Virus record (IMG/VR): IMGVR_UViG_3300025117_000193
Coordinates: 1-29,845 of that record
Direction: 5' to 3' (one strand)
DNA: 29,845 bases
Origin: a virus
The position numbers and the translations under genes were made by a program. The notes beneath the pieces are model-generated. The model had not been told where the DNA came from and made no database searches. It saw only the letters and a program-made list of their open reading frames with translations. Shown in pieces: positions 1-4,873 of this stretch (positions are counted from its first letter, which is position 1; every line of letters starts with the position of its first letter).

Positions 1-54
1 TTTTCTTGTCTAACTTTCTAACGCAATTTTAACCATCAAAAATAGGAGAATTAT

Positions 55-216
55 ATCAATCTCGGAAGCTGTGATAATTGCGGCAAAACGATGACGATTG
101 CCGATTGTATCCAAGAAGAGGACGGGACATTTTTCTGCTCAAAAGTTTGCGCTGAAAAACATCAACCGGCCGAACCGGATAACCAAACAGAATTGGAAAT
201 TTACTATGATGACTGA
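55..216 (+). CDS. Small two-knuckle zinc-binding protein, non-ATG start
   Basis: About 53 residues. The frame shows a CxxC knuckle near the N-terminus (CDNCGK) and a second Cys pair about 25 residues later (FFCSKVC), so a small zinc ribbon/treble clef is likely. A clear Shine-Dalgarno (AGGAG, 44-48) sits 6 nt before codon ATC at 55. No ATG or GTG lies in frame between the upstream TAG (43-45) and the first cysteines. The first in-frame ATG (91) would delete the first knuckle, so I place the start at the ATC. The C-terminus is acidic and overlaps the next gene by 11 nt, as in an operon. The exact function is unknown; nucleic-acid or protein binding is inferred from the zinc motif. Confidence 0.5.
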   Translation: MNLGSCDNCGKTMTIADCIQEEDGTFFCSKVCAEKHQPAEPDNQTELEIYYDD

Positions 217-397
217 AGTTCCCAACAACTCGGTGAAGTGCCGGACTTGCGGCGCGATTTTCCCTTTCGCTTGGGTCAAACGCGGGCAATACGGCGCGTG
301 TCGGAGCTCCTTCGGGTGTTTTTGCTCCGATAAATGTTCGGAAGTGTTCAAACTCAAAAGCACTTACCGCTATGAGATACAAGAAGCTCGCCATTGA
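206..397 (+). CDS. Small zinc-ribbon protein
   Basis: 63 residues starting at the ATGATG that overlaps the end of the preceding zinc protein. Cysteines are arranged as CRTCG (residues 12-16), then a basic/aromatic stretch, then GCFCSDKC about 25 residues on, which fits a four-ligand zinc finger with two CxxC-type knuckles. An upstream ATG at 98 in the same frame would add 36 residues that are just a shadow of the preceding gene, so it was rejected. Part of a short + strand operon that ends at the hairpin terminators at 520-615. Function unknown. Confidence 0.55.
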   Translation: MMTEVPNNSVKCRTCGAIFPFAWVKRGQYGACRSSFGCFCSDKCSEVFKLKSTYRYEIQEARH

Positions 398-521
398 CCG
401 GCCGGTTATCCGGCAGTCAAAACTCTTACCTGTCAGGGTCGCCTTCAAGGCCCCACGAAGATTCAAAACACTGGTGCGGTTGCTTGCTCTTAATGAGTCA
501 AGTTATCCTCACCACGACTAA
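372..521 (+). CDS. Small basic protein of unknown function
   Basis: 49 residues, overlapping the preceding gene by 26 nt. It is rich in Arg/Lys (RVAFKAPRRFKTL in the middle) and ends SSYPHHD directly before a terminator hairpin. No domain recognised. Support comes from the open frame filling the whole gap between the zinc gene and the terminator and from the stop codon abutting the hairpin. There is no clear Shine-Dalgarno. It could instead be untranslated 3' sequence, because a GC-rich hairpin (394-420) lies inside it. Confidence 0.4.
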   Translation: MRYKKLAIDRPVIRQSKLLPVRVAFKAPRRFKTLVRLLALNESSYPHHD

Positions 522-552
522 CACAGGGCGACATTGTTCGCCCTTTTGTGTT
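520..552 (+). terminator. Rho-independent-type hairpin after the first operon
   Basis: Stem AACACA-GGGCGA pairs with TCGCCC-(TTT)-TGTGTT around a short ATTGT-like loop. It begins exactly at the stop codon of the 49-aa ORF. The poly-T is inside the stem rather than after it, so it may be a processing or protective hairpin rather than a strong terminator. Confidence 0.5.
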
Positions 553-582
553 ATACTTGCGATGGAGGCGTAAAAACCACCA

Positions 583-615
583 AAAAACCACTTCTTAATT
601 TAAGAAGTGGTTTTT
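583..615. terminator. Bidirectional Rho-independent terminator
   Basis: Perfect 16-bp palindrome, AAAAACCACTTCTTAA, one T, then its exact complement ending in TTTTT. Both flanks give a U-run, so it works in both directions. It lies between the converging + strand operon (55-521) and the - strand gene (637-960) and insulates them. Confidence 0.85.
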
Positions 616-636
616 GGTTGTCTGTTTCGGAGTAAT

Positions 637-960
637 TTATATTGCGTTCAACCAATAGGCGAATTGCGGGAACTGAACTATAAAGCCATTCGTTTTAAGT
701 GTCTGCGCCAATGACTTCATAGAATTCCGATACCACGAGGTTTTGGTTAAATCAAAACAACCTTGAATCTCTATGCAGATTGTTTTGAAACCCGCCTCAT
801 CGGAAATTACCGAGCCTTTTGAAACGACCGGCGTTGACAATCCATTCAGACCCCACACTTGGGAAACTAATTGAGGATTGCCGTTGCTTGGTTTTAATAC
901 ATCGGCGAACGCAGGCAAAGCAACGAGAAACATAACCGCAAGCAAAATTATTTTTTTCAT
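637..960 (-). CDS. Secreted protein with cleavable signal peptide
   Basis: 107 residues. The N-terminus is a textbook Sec signal peptide: MKK, a hydrophobic core (IILLAVMFLVAL), then PAFA-DV as a likely signal peptidase I site after residue 19. The mature part is about 88 residues with two cysteines seven residues apart (TICIEIQGCFD), which could form a disulfide. I chose the ATG at 960 because longer in-frame starts run through the divergent promoter region. It is the only convincing - strand gene of size here and has its own extended -10 promoter (988-996) and a shared bidirectional terminator. That is a moron-like arrangement. Likely exported from the host cell during infection or lysogeny; role unknown. 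Confidence 0.75.
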   Translation of the reverse strand: MKKIILLAVMFLVALPAFADVLKPSNGNPQLVSQVWGLNGLSTPVVSKGSVISDEAGFKTICIEIQGCFDLTKTSWYRNSMKSLAQTLKTNGFIVQFPQFAYWLNAI

Positions 961-987
961 AATTTTATTGCTAACTAATAATGCGAG

Positions 988-996
988 AGTATAACA
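988..996 (-). promoter_or_regulatory. Extended -10 promoter for the secreted-protein gene
   Basis: On the minus strand the sequence reads TGTTATACT, an extended -10 (TGn + TATACT) about 28 nt before the ATG at 960. The -35 region is only T-rich. This gives a predicted leader of about 20 nt. Confidence 0.55.
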
Positions 997-1060
997 CAGT
1001 TGTAAAGAAATAAAAAGTGTTTTTGAAATATAAAACAAATTTAATGTAAAGTAAAGAGTA

Positions 1061-1086
1061 TTGACGGGAGCAAAATGTGCTATAAT
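1061..1086 (+). promoter_or_regulatory. Promoter with extended -10 before the HTH gene
   Basis: TTGACG (1061-1066) and TGC-TATAAT (-10 at 1081-1086). The spacer is 14 nt, short of the usual 17, but the TGn extension compensates. The -10 ends 9 nt before the ATG at 1096, so the transcript would be nearly leaderless. It is divergent with the secreted-protein promoter at 988-996. Confidence 0.55.
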
Positions 1087-1095
1087 TCCAAGCAA

Positions 1096-1245
1096 ATGAG
1101 AAAATCCAAGCCTCAACGAGATACTGAAATAATGTTGAAAATTAAAGCTAAATGGCGGATACCTGATATTGCCAAACATTATAATCTCACCCGCCAAGCG
1201 GTCTATAACATTATTAAAAAGATAGGTAAGTTATCCACAGTATAA
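1096..1245 (+). CDS. Small helix-turn-helix DNA-binding protein
   Basis: 49 residues. After a basic N-terminus, residues 19-44 read as a helix-turn-helix: KWRIPDIAKHYNLT (first helix and turn) then RQAVYNIIKKIG (recognition helix), similar in style to sigma-70 region 4 or resolvase-type HTH modules. A strong extended -10 lies just upstream. Its place beside two divergent promoters suggests a local transcription regulator of the early region or of the secreted-protein gene; this is inference from position. Confidence 0.6.
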   Translation: MRKSKPQRDTEIMLKIKAKWRIPDIAKHYNLTRQAVYNIIKKIGKLSTV

Positions 1246-1311
1246 CTTGCTTTACTTTTCTTGTTAGTGTAAAGTTATATTTGAAGGTCGCAGTCAATCA
1301 CAACAAATTAA

Positions 1312-1422
1312 ATGAAACTGGAAAACAAAAAGTGGATTGGCGGATTCGTAATTGGCGCGGTTATCGGCGCTTTGGTCGGAGTCGCCGTTCAGCTTACTTG
1401 GATGTTAAAGTTAATTGAATAA
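1312..1422 (+). CDS. Tiny single-pass membrane protein with Gly-zipper
   Basis: 36 residues: a charged N-terminus (MKLENKK) then one hydrophobic helix with regularly spaced glycines (GGFVIGAVIGALVG), suited to helix packing or oligomerisation, then a short basic/acidic end. The stop is followed after one base by the next ATG. It could be a small inner-membrane effector; a holin-like role is possible in principle but is not supported by any lysis gene nearby. Confidence 0.5.
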   Translation: MKLENKKWIGGFVIGAVIGALVGVAVQLTWMLKLIE

Positions 1423-1423
1423 A

Positions 1424-1516
1424 ATGTCTGGCGAAGAAGAAACAAAACAAATAGAAAATGAATTTTGGCAAAAAGAAAAAGAAAATAAACTAAATGACAT
1501 TAGTAATTCAGATTAA
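1424..1516 (+). CDS. Small acidic/charged peptide
   Basis: 30 residues, almost all Glu, Lys, Asn and Gln, likely one amphipathic helix. It lies between two tightly packed ORFs (1-nt and 3-nt gaps), which is the main reason to believe it is translated. No homology recognised. Confidence 0.35.
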   Translation: MSGEEETKQIENEFWQKEKENKLNDISNSD

Positions 1517-1519
1517 ATT

Positions 1520-1750
1520 ATGAAACCAGATTGGTCTAAAATAAGGGGAGGCGTTAAACATTGCGCGAATTGTGGGTTAAAAAAATGTTATACGAACAAA
1601 TTAGAGGTTTGTTGGGAATGTAAAAAGAAATTTTGCCCGATTTGTTTCAACAGAGGAATGATTAACTCAAAAATGAAGGAAAATGAGGAAGTGAGAGTGA
1701 TTTGTGATAAATGTGTCAAAGATAAGGATTACCATGTCGGTTTAATATAG
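1520..1750 (+). CDS. Eight-cysteine cross-brace (FYVE/RING-like) zinc protein
   Basis: 76 residues. Four CxxC pairs are visible: CANC (17-20), CWEC (33-36), CPIC (41-44) and CDKC (64-67). The spacings (12 residues, then 4, then 19) match the CxxC-X12-13-CxxC-X4-CxxC-Xn-CxxC layout of FYVE-type two-zinc cross-brace fingers. An extra Cys sits at 25. Such folds usually bind proteins, lipids or nucleic acids; the target here is unknown. It ends the small-gene cluster and is followed by a gap of about 240 nt that carries an RNA hairpin. Confidence 0.6.
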   Translation: MKPDWSKIRGGVKHCANCGLKKCYTNKLEVCWECKKKFCPICFNRGMINSKMKENEEVRVICDKCVKDKDYHVGLI

Positions 1751-1878
1751 GCGAATTTCATTCACTGTGCGACTTTTCCCGCGTTTAAACCTGTGAGTGC
1801 GACAAAGATGTCAACAGAGAAAAAACTCGCTTAAAAAACATACGGTTAAACAACATTGATGGTCAAATTAACAAAGTG

Positions 1879-1950
1879 CCTCTTATTCTGCCTTTTGCCA
1901 ATTACTATTTAGAACTTTGGATAGTAAATTGGGGAAGGTGGAATAAGGGG
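1879..1950 (+). ncRNA. Long RNA hairpin, 29 bp with G-U wobbles
   Basis: Arms 1879-1908 and 1921-1950 pair over 29 positions around a 12-nt loop, with single-base bulges at G1897 and A1926. Five pairs are G-U wobbles when read as + strand RNA and would be A-C mismatches on the other strand. The structure therefore makes sense only as + strand RNA. No T-run follows, so it is not a simple terminator. No ORF explains the 1751-1989 gap. Confidence 0.55.
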
Positions 1951-1989
1951 AAATAAAAAGGTCGTATTTATAAGCCAAATTAGAAAAAA

Positions 1990-2148
1990 ATGCTTATTGA
2001 AATAACGCTCAAAAATGAGCAGAATCAATTATTAACAAAGCGTTCTATTGAGGGCTTTAGTCAAGCTCGCGAATAATTAAATAAAATTGAGACACAATAT
2101 CAAAATTTGATTAAAGGTCTCGCAAAAGAAAATGAAATCGTATATTGA
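1990..2148 (+). pseudogene. Small phage gene broken by an in-frame TAA
   Basis: The frame starting at ATG 1990 reads MLIEITLKNE... to SQARE, meets TAA at 2074, then continues as a sensible charged helical sequence (LNKIETQYQNLIKGLAKENE) to a TGA at 2146 that overlaps the nuclease start by 17 nt. Both halves have the same Lys/Glu/Gln-rich character, and one substitution (GAA to TAA) would explain the break. Reading it as a point-mutated gene is inference; two separate mini-ORFs is the alternative. No stop reassignment is seen elsewhere. Confidence 0.5.
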
Positions 2149-3187
2149 ACAAGAAACAAATAATCCCGACTTAGTTCGGAATTGTGATTGGGAAGGAGAT
2201 TGGACTCATTATAAGCAAATTTCCACCGGAAAATATCTGCCAGCGGTAAATTACATTCTCGGCAAGGCGTTTAACAAAGGTGATGGTTTTTATCGATATT
2301 TACTGAATTCTACCCGAGAAGAAGCTGACAGAAAGTTGAAATTCGCGGGAAATAAGGGTTCTCGCGTCCATCAAGCCATTTCTGACCTAGTGAAAGGGCA
2401 TAAAATCACGCTAGGGACGAAATATAACGATGAGTTGAGTGGTATATCGTCTCCGTTGACTTTTGTTGAATGGCGGACAGTTTTGGCATTTATCAGTTGG
2501 GCGGAAGAATACAAGCCGAAGACAATCTGGAATGAACACTCGGTTTGTAATGAAAAATATGCCGGCACACTGGACTGGTTCGGGGAGATTGAATACGAGG
2601 GCAAAAAAATTCTGTGTGTGATTGATTTCAAAACTTCGTCCGCAATCTGGGGGGATTATCCTCTCCAACTGGCGGCTTATTGGGGAACGATTAAAGACAA
2701 AACAATTTCTACTGCCGTTCTCCGCATCGGCACACGCCACAAGAAAGGTTATGAGTTTGTGGTGTATGGACCGGCGGAAACAAAGAAAAATTATCTTGAT
2801 TTCCTTTCGGTCTATTCGTTGTATCAAAGGGAAAACGAACCCTTTGACCCGAAAGACATTAAGGAAATGCCCGATGAATTATCAATTAACATTGAAACAA
2901 TAAAATGGGATTCGCAGAAAATTTTGAACGAGAAGCTAAAAAGTTCGGACTTACAGGGGATTTCTATAACTGGACCGAGGGCGACAACCGAGTCCGTGTC
3001 CTCTCCACGCCGGAAATCTATGTCTCGCGTTTCGGCAAAGAATTCGGTGCTTGCTACGAAGGGGCACCGTATTGTAAAAAGGAAGAACTTGAAAAAGCCA
3101 AAGACAAAAACGGCAAGCCGGCCCAACTCAACAAAAAGTGGCTCTGCTGGGCAATTATTCGCCGAGAAGCAACCGAACCAGAATTAG
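2132..3187 (+). CDS. PD-(D/E)XK nuclease, RecB/Cas4-like
   Basis: 351 residues as an open frame. The first ~255 show the RecB-family nuclease signature: a conserved His in KGSRVHQAI (about 80), an Asp in AGTLDWFGEI, the catalytic VIDFKTSS (D-x-K), and the Gln motif LQLAAYW. Proteins of this type cut or resect DNA ends in phage recombination and replication. It is followed by an SSB, a common pairing. The last ~94 residues overlap the SSB gene out of frame and are low-complexity Lys/Ser/Arg sequence. The functional protein probably once ended near 2903, where a TAA lies in another frame just before the SSB ATG. The stop may be lost, or the frame shifted by one base near 2900. Confidence 0.8.
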   Translation: MKSYIEQETNNPDLVRNCDWEGDWTHYKQISTGKYLPAVNYILGKAFNKGDGFYRYLLNSTREEADRKLKFAGNKGSRVHQAISDLVKGHKITLGTKYNDELSGISSPLTFVEWRTVLAFISWAEEYKPKTIWNEHSVCNEKYAGTLDWFGEIEYEGKKILCVIDFKTSSAIWGDYPLQLAAYWGTIKDKTISTAVLRIGTRHKKGYEFVVYGPAETKKNYLDFLSVYSLYQRENEPFDPKDIKEMPDELSINIETIKWDSQKILNEKLKSSDLQGISITGPRATTESVSSPRRKSMSRVSAKNSVLATKGHRIVKRKNLKKPKTKTASRPNSTKSGSAGQLFAEKQPNQN

Positions 3188-3531
3188 GTTTGCTTCGGTT
3201 GCCTTACAAGGTGATGGTTCAATTAAAGAATTTGGCGCAAGACACCAAAGATGGTTATGGCTTTCAGGATTTCCCGATGCCGTATGATATAAACATTAAG
3301 GTGGAGAATGCTGGTGAGACGACTGCCGTGTATTCGGTGATTCCCTCCAAAAAGGAAACCAAAATCACTGATGAGGAAATGGGGGCACTGTCAAAGAAAA
3401 CGCCGGTAGACCAGATAATCCAAAAAATGAAGGACAAAGCCAAGAGGAAATTGGAAGGCGCGCCAGACCCAGCAGATAAGACGATTGATTATCCAGAGGA
3501 GAAAATCAACGCAGACGATATTCCGTGGTAA
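2905..3531 (+). CDS. Single-stranded DNA-binding protein, gp32-like
   Basis: 208 residues. The EGDNRVRVLS motif near residue 25 is typical of gp32-like phage SSBs, with Cys/aromatic positions (ACYEGAPYC, KKWLCW) in the OB-like core. The C-terminus is acidic and ends DDIPW, closely resembling the DDIPF tip by which bacterial SSBs recruit partner proteins. It coats ssDNA during replication and recombination. The ATG lies inside the open frame of the upstream nuclease, and no Shine-Dalgarno is visible, so coupling to nuclease translation is possible. Confidence 0.75.
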   Translation: MGFAENFEREAKKFGLTGDFYNWTEGDNRVRVLSTPEIYVSRFGKEFGACYEGAPYCKKEELEKAKDKNGKPAQLNKKWLCWAIIRREATEPELGLLRLPYKVMVQLKNLAQDTKDGYGFQDFPMPYDINIKVENAGETTAVYSVIPSKKETKITDEEMGALSKKTPVDQIIQKMKDKAKRKLEGAPDPADKTIDYPEEKINADDIPW

Positions 3532-3555
3532 TTAGTCAAAAATAAATTTTGACTT

Positions 3556-3587
3556 AAATGGTTGCCCTTTTATAAGGGCTTCCATTT
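3556..3587 (+). other. Intergenic hairpin after SSB gene
   Basis: AAATGG and GCCCTT pair with AAGGGC and CCATTT, separated by a 2x2 TT/TT internal loop and a TTAT apical loop. No poly-T tail follows, so it is more likely a processing or 3'-end stabilising hairpin than a strong terminator. Confidence 0.45.
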
Positions 3588-3605
3588 GAACCGAAATTCA
3601 AAAAT
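3586..3605 (+). repeat. 20-bp dispersed repeat, copy 1
   Basis: TTGAACCGAAATTCAAAAAT occurs here and again at 6696-6715. It contains TTGAA...TTCAA half-sites 6 nt apart. Both copies lie just upstream of small or recombination genes, so it may be a binding site. Confidence 0.5.
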
Positions 3606-3623
3606 TAGTAATAAATAAATGAT

Positions 3624-3731
3624 ATGACTTGGTGGAAATTCTTAATCTTTATTATTCTTTTTCCTTTTTATGTCCCAATAGTTTTATTCGTGTATTTTAC
3701 AATGCCGGTTTATGAAAAGTTGTTTGATTGA
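3624..3731 (+). CDS. Tiny membrane protein
   Basis: 35 residues, nearly all hydrophobic and aromatic: MTWWKFLIFIILFPFY then VPIVLFVYFTM, giving one long or two short membrane segments, followed by YEKLFD. It is followed after 2 nt by the next small gene. Function unknown; typical of tiny phage membrane effectors. Confidence 0.45.
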   Translation: MTWWKFLIFIILFPFYVPIVLFVYFTMPVYEKLFD

Positions 3732-3733
3732 AT

Positions 3734-3847
3734 ATGAAAAAAGGTGAATGTTCCGAATGTGGTCGTCCATTATTTGATCAAGAAAAATCTGACCCCGAAA
3801 CTCAACTTTGCGATAAGTGTTGGGAGGAAGGGGATTTGGAAAAATAA
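3734..3847 (+). CDS. Tiny zinc-ribbon protein
   Basis: 37 residues with two CxxC knuckles, CSEC (6-9) and CDKC (26-29), and an acidic C-terminus. It is a minimal single-zinc ribbon. It ends 18 nt before the promoter of the replication operon. Function unknown; it is one of at least seven small zinc proteins in the window. Confidence 0.5.
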   Translation: MKKGECSECGRPLFDQEKSDPETQLCDKCWEEGDLEK

Positions 3848-3864
3848 GTTATCCACACTTATAT

Positions 3865-3890
3865 TTGCGTTAAAAGTTTTGTGATATAAT
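3865..3890 (+). promoter_or_regulatory. Promoter of the replication operon
   Basis: TTGCGT (3865-3870), 14-nt spacer, then TGA-TATAAT (-10 at 3885-3890). The spacing mirrors the 1061-1086 promoter. Only 7 nt separate the -10 from ATG 3898, so transcription should start at or next to that ATG (leaderless). Confidence 0.6.
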
Positions 3891-3897
3891 AAAAGAT

Positions 3898-4020
3898 ATG
3901 AGCAAGTTCGAAATAATTTTTATAATTAAGAATCTTCACGAGACAAATGGTTCACCCGAACTTGCTCTGTCTTGTGAAGATTTTTGTTTAAAAAAATTAT
4001 TATGGCTAAAGAACGAATGA
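3898..4020 (+). CDS. Leader ORF overlapping the replication initiator
   Basis: 40 residues, starting 7 nt after a consensus extended -10 and ending at TGA 4018-4020, inside the first codons of the initiator (ATG 4002). The peptide is not recognisable. Its coding DNA is mostly made of two interleaved pairs of complementary arms (3900-3910 with 3957-3967; 3931-3945 with 3968-3982). It therefore looks like a regulatory leader peptide whose translation would control RNA folding and re-initiation at the initiator, which has no Shine-Dalgarno of its own. The regulatory role is inference. Confidence 0.5.
   Translation: MSKFEIIFIIKNLHETNGSPELALSCEDFCLKKLLWLKNE
3900..3985 (+). promoter_or_regulatory. 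Leader RNA with interleaved stems (attenuator or pseudoknot)
   Basis: Stem A: 3900-3910 (GAGCAAGTTCG) is perfectly complementary to 3957-3967. Stem B: 3931-3945 pairs with 3968-3982 over 15 bp with one G-U, extendable by three pairs, and is followed by TTTGTTT like an intrinsic terminator. The 3' arm of A lies in the loop of B and abuts the 3' arm of B, so the two stems either exclude each other or form a pseudoknot. The element lies 20-100 nt before the initiator start. Confidence 0.65.
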
Positions 4021-4493
4021 TAGATACAAAATTTTGGTCTGATGGTTGGATAACAAATAAACTTAATCCACTTGATAGGTATTTATTTTTATATCTTTTA
4101 ACAAACGATCACACAAATTTATGTGGTATTTATGAAATACCATTACGGATAATGTCTTTTGAAACAGGAATTGATAAAGACGAATTAAATAGGGAAATGC
4201 TTAAAAGATTAGAACCTAAAGCATTTTACCTAAAAAGCGAGTGGATATGGATTTTGAAATTTGAAAAGTATCATTCAAAAAATCCAAAAACAAAAAAAGG
4301 AGCAGAAATAGCTAAAAACCAAATTCCTAGTCATGTTTGGGAAGAAATAAAGGAATTATGCGATAGCCTATACATAGGCTATCCATATCCTATGGATAGG
4401 CCACCCTCTTCTGCTTCTGCTTCTGCTTCTGCTTCTGCTTCTCAGAATAAGATATCCGATGCTAACGCATCGGAATCTAAAAAAAAACTATGA
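4002..4493 (+). CDS. Replication initiator / replisome organizer, winged-helix N-terminus
   Basis: 163 residues from ATG 4002. The N-terminal ~110 residues (ERMIDTKFWSDGWITNKLNP, DRYLFLYLLTN, GIYEIPLRIMSFETG, WIWILKFEKYH) match the winged-helix domain common to phage replisome-organizer and DnaD-like proteins that bind origin DNA. The C-terminal third is disordered: a PYPMDRPP stretch, a Ser-Ala run encoded by TTCTGC repeats, and NKISDANASESKKKL. The DNA there holds three palindromes, suggesting that the origin lies inside the gene as in lambda O. It overlaps the next gene by ATGA. A TTG start at 3984 would add six residues, but ATG 4002 is preferred. Confidence 0.65.
   Translation: MAKERMIDTKFWSDGWITNKLNPLDRYLFLYLLTNDHTNLCGIYEIPLRIMSFETGIDKDELNREMLKRLEPKAFYLKSEWIWILKFEKYHSKNPKTKKGAEIAKNQIPSHVWEEIKELCDSLYIGYPYPMDRPPSSASASASASASQNKISDANASESKKKL
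4362..4474 (+). repeat. Palindrome and hexamer-repeat cluster, candidate replication origin
   Basis: Contains a 9-bp palindrome (4362-4370 with 4375-4383, loop TACA), an overlapping 9-bp palindrome (4379-4387 with 4391-4399, loop TCC), five TTCTGC units (4409-4438) plus a partial one, and an 8-bp palindrome (4455-4462 with 4467-4474, loop TAAC). A short A-rich tract follows. All lie in the disordered 3' part of the initiator gene. Confidence 0.5.
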
Positions 4494-4873
4494 AATTTAA
4501 CACTTTCGGTTCTTACAATGAAACCGATACATCTGATTCTTTTGAAGATATTATTGATTCCGAAACTGGCGAGCCGGTAAAAAGAGTTTGGAAACCCAAA
4601 CAAAAAAGAAATGAGATAGTTTTAAGGATTATGAGTGATTTTAAAAGACGAGCAAAATCAGTCGCGGGTTTTGAGCCGATAATGGGGAAAAAAGAATATA
4701 TAATAATTTTAAGAGCTTTGACCACTCACAACTTAACCGAACAGCAAATTTACGATTCTTTTGAACAGTGGTTCAATCGCACCGATAAAAAACGAGAGGA
4801 TATAATTCACATCACACAAGCTTTATCCGATAATCGCTTAAACTCTTATAAAGTTATCGCAGGAATAAAATGA
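4490..4873 (+). CDS. Possible helicase loader / replication accessory protein
   Basis: 127 residues, translationally coupled to the initiator (ATGA overlap) and to the helicase (4-nt overlap). The N-terminal ~40 residues are acidic and probably disordered; the rest is helical (MSDFKRRAKSVAGFEPIMGKKEY, LTEQQIYDSFEQWFN), resembling the C-terminal helicase- or DNA-interacting parts of DnaD-like proteins. No Walker A motif is present, so it is not a DnaC-type ATPase. Its position between initiator and helicase, as lambda P lies between O and its partner, is the main reason for the loader suggestion. Confidence 0.4.
   Translation: MKFNTFGSYNETDTSDSFEDIIDSETGEPVKRVWKPKQKRNEIVLRIMSDFKRRAKSVAGFEPIMGKKEYIIILRALTTHNLTEQQIYDSFEQWFNRTDKKREDIIHITQALSDNRLNSYKVIAGIK

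Noticed and set aside
56-466. 136-codon open frame on the minus strand
   Set aside because: It lies opposite three small + strand genes, has no start signal, and its composition reflects antisense of Cys/Lys codons.
552-573. Extended -10 (TGT-TATACT) with a nearby ATG GAG GCG TAA
   Set aside because: The ORF is three codons and the sequence runs straight into a terminator; a tiny RNA is possible but nothing else supports it.
2074-2076. Stop-codon reassignment (TAA read through)
   Set aside because: All other genes end cleanly at TAA, TAG or TGA; a single broken gene is simpler.
4409-4442. CRISPR-like repeat
   Set aside because: Units are 6 bp, tandem and without spacers; it is a coding hexanucleotide repeat.
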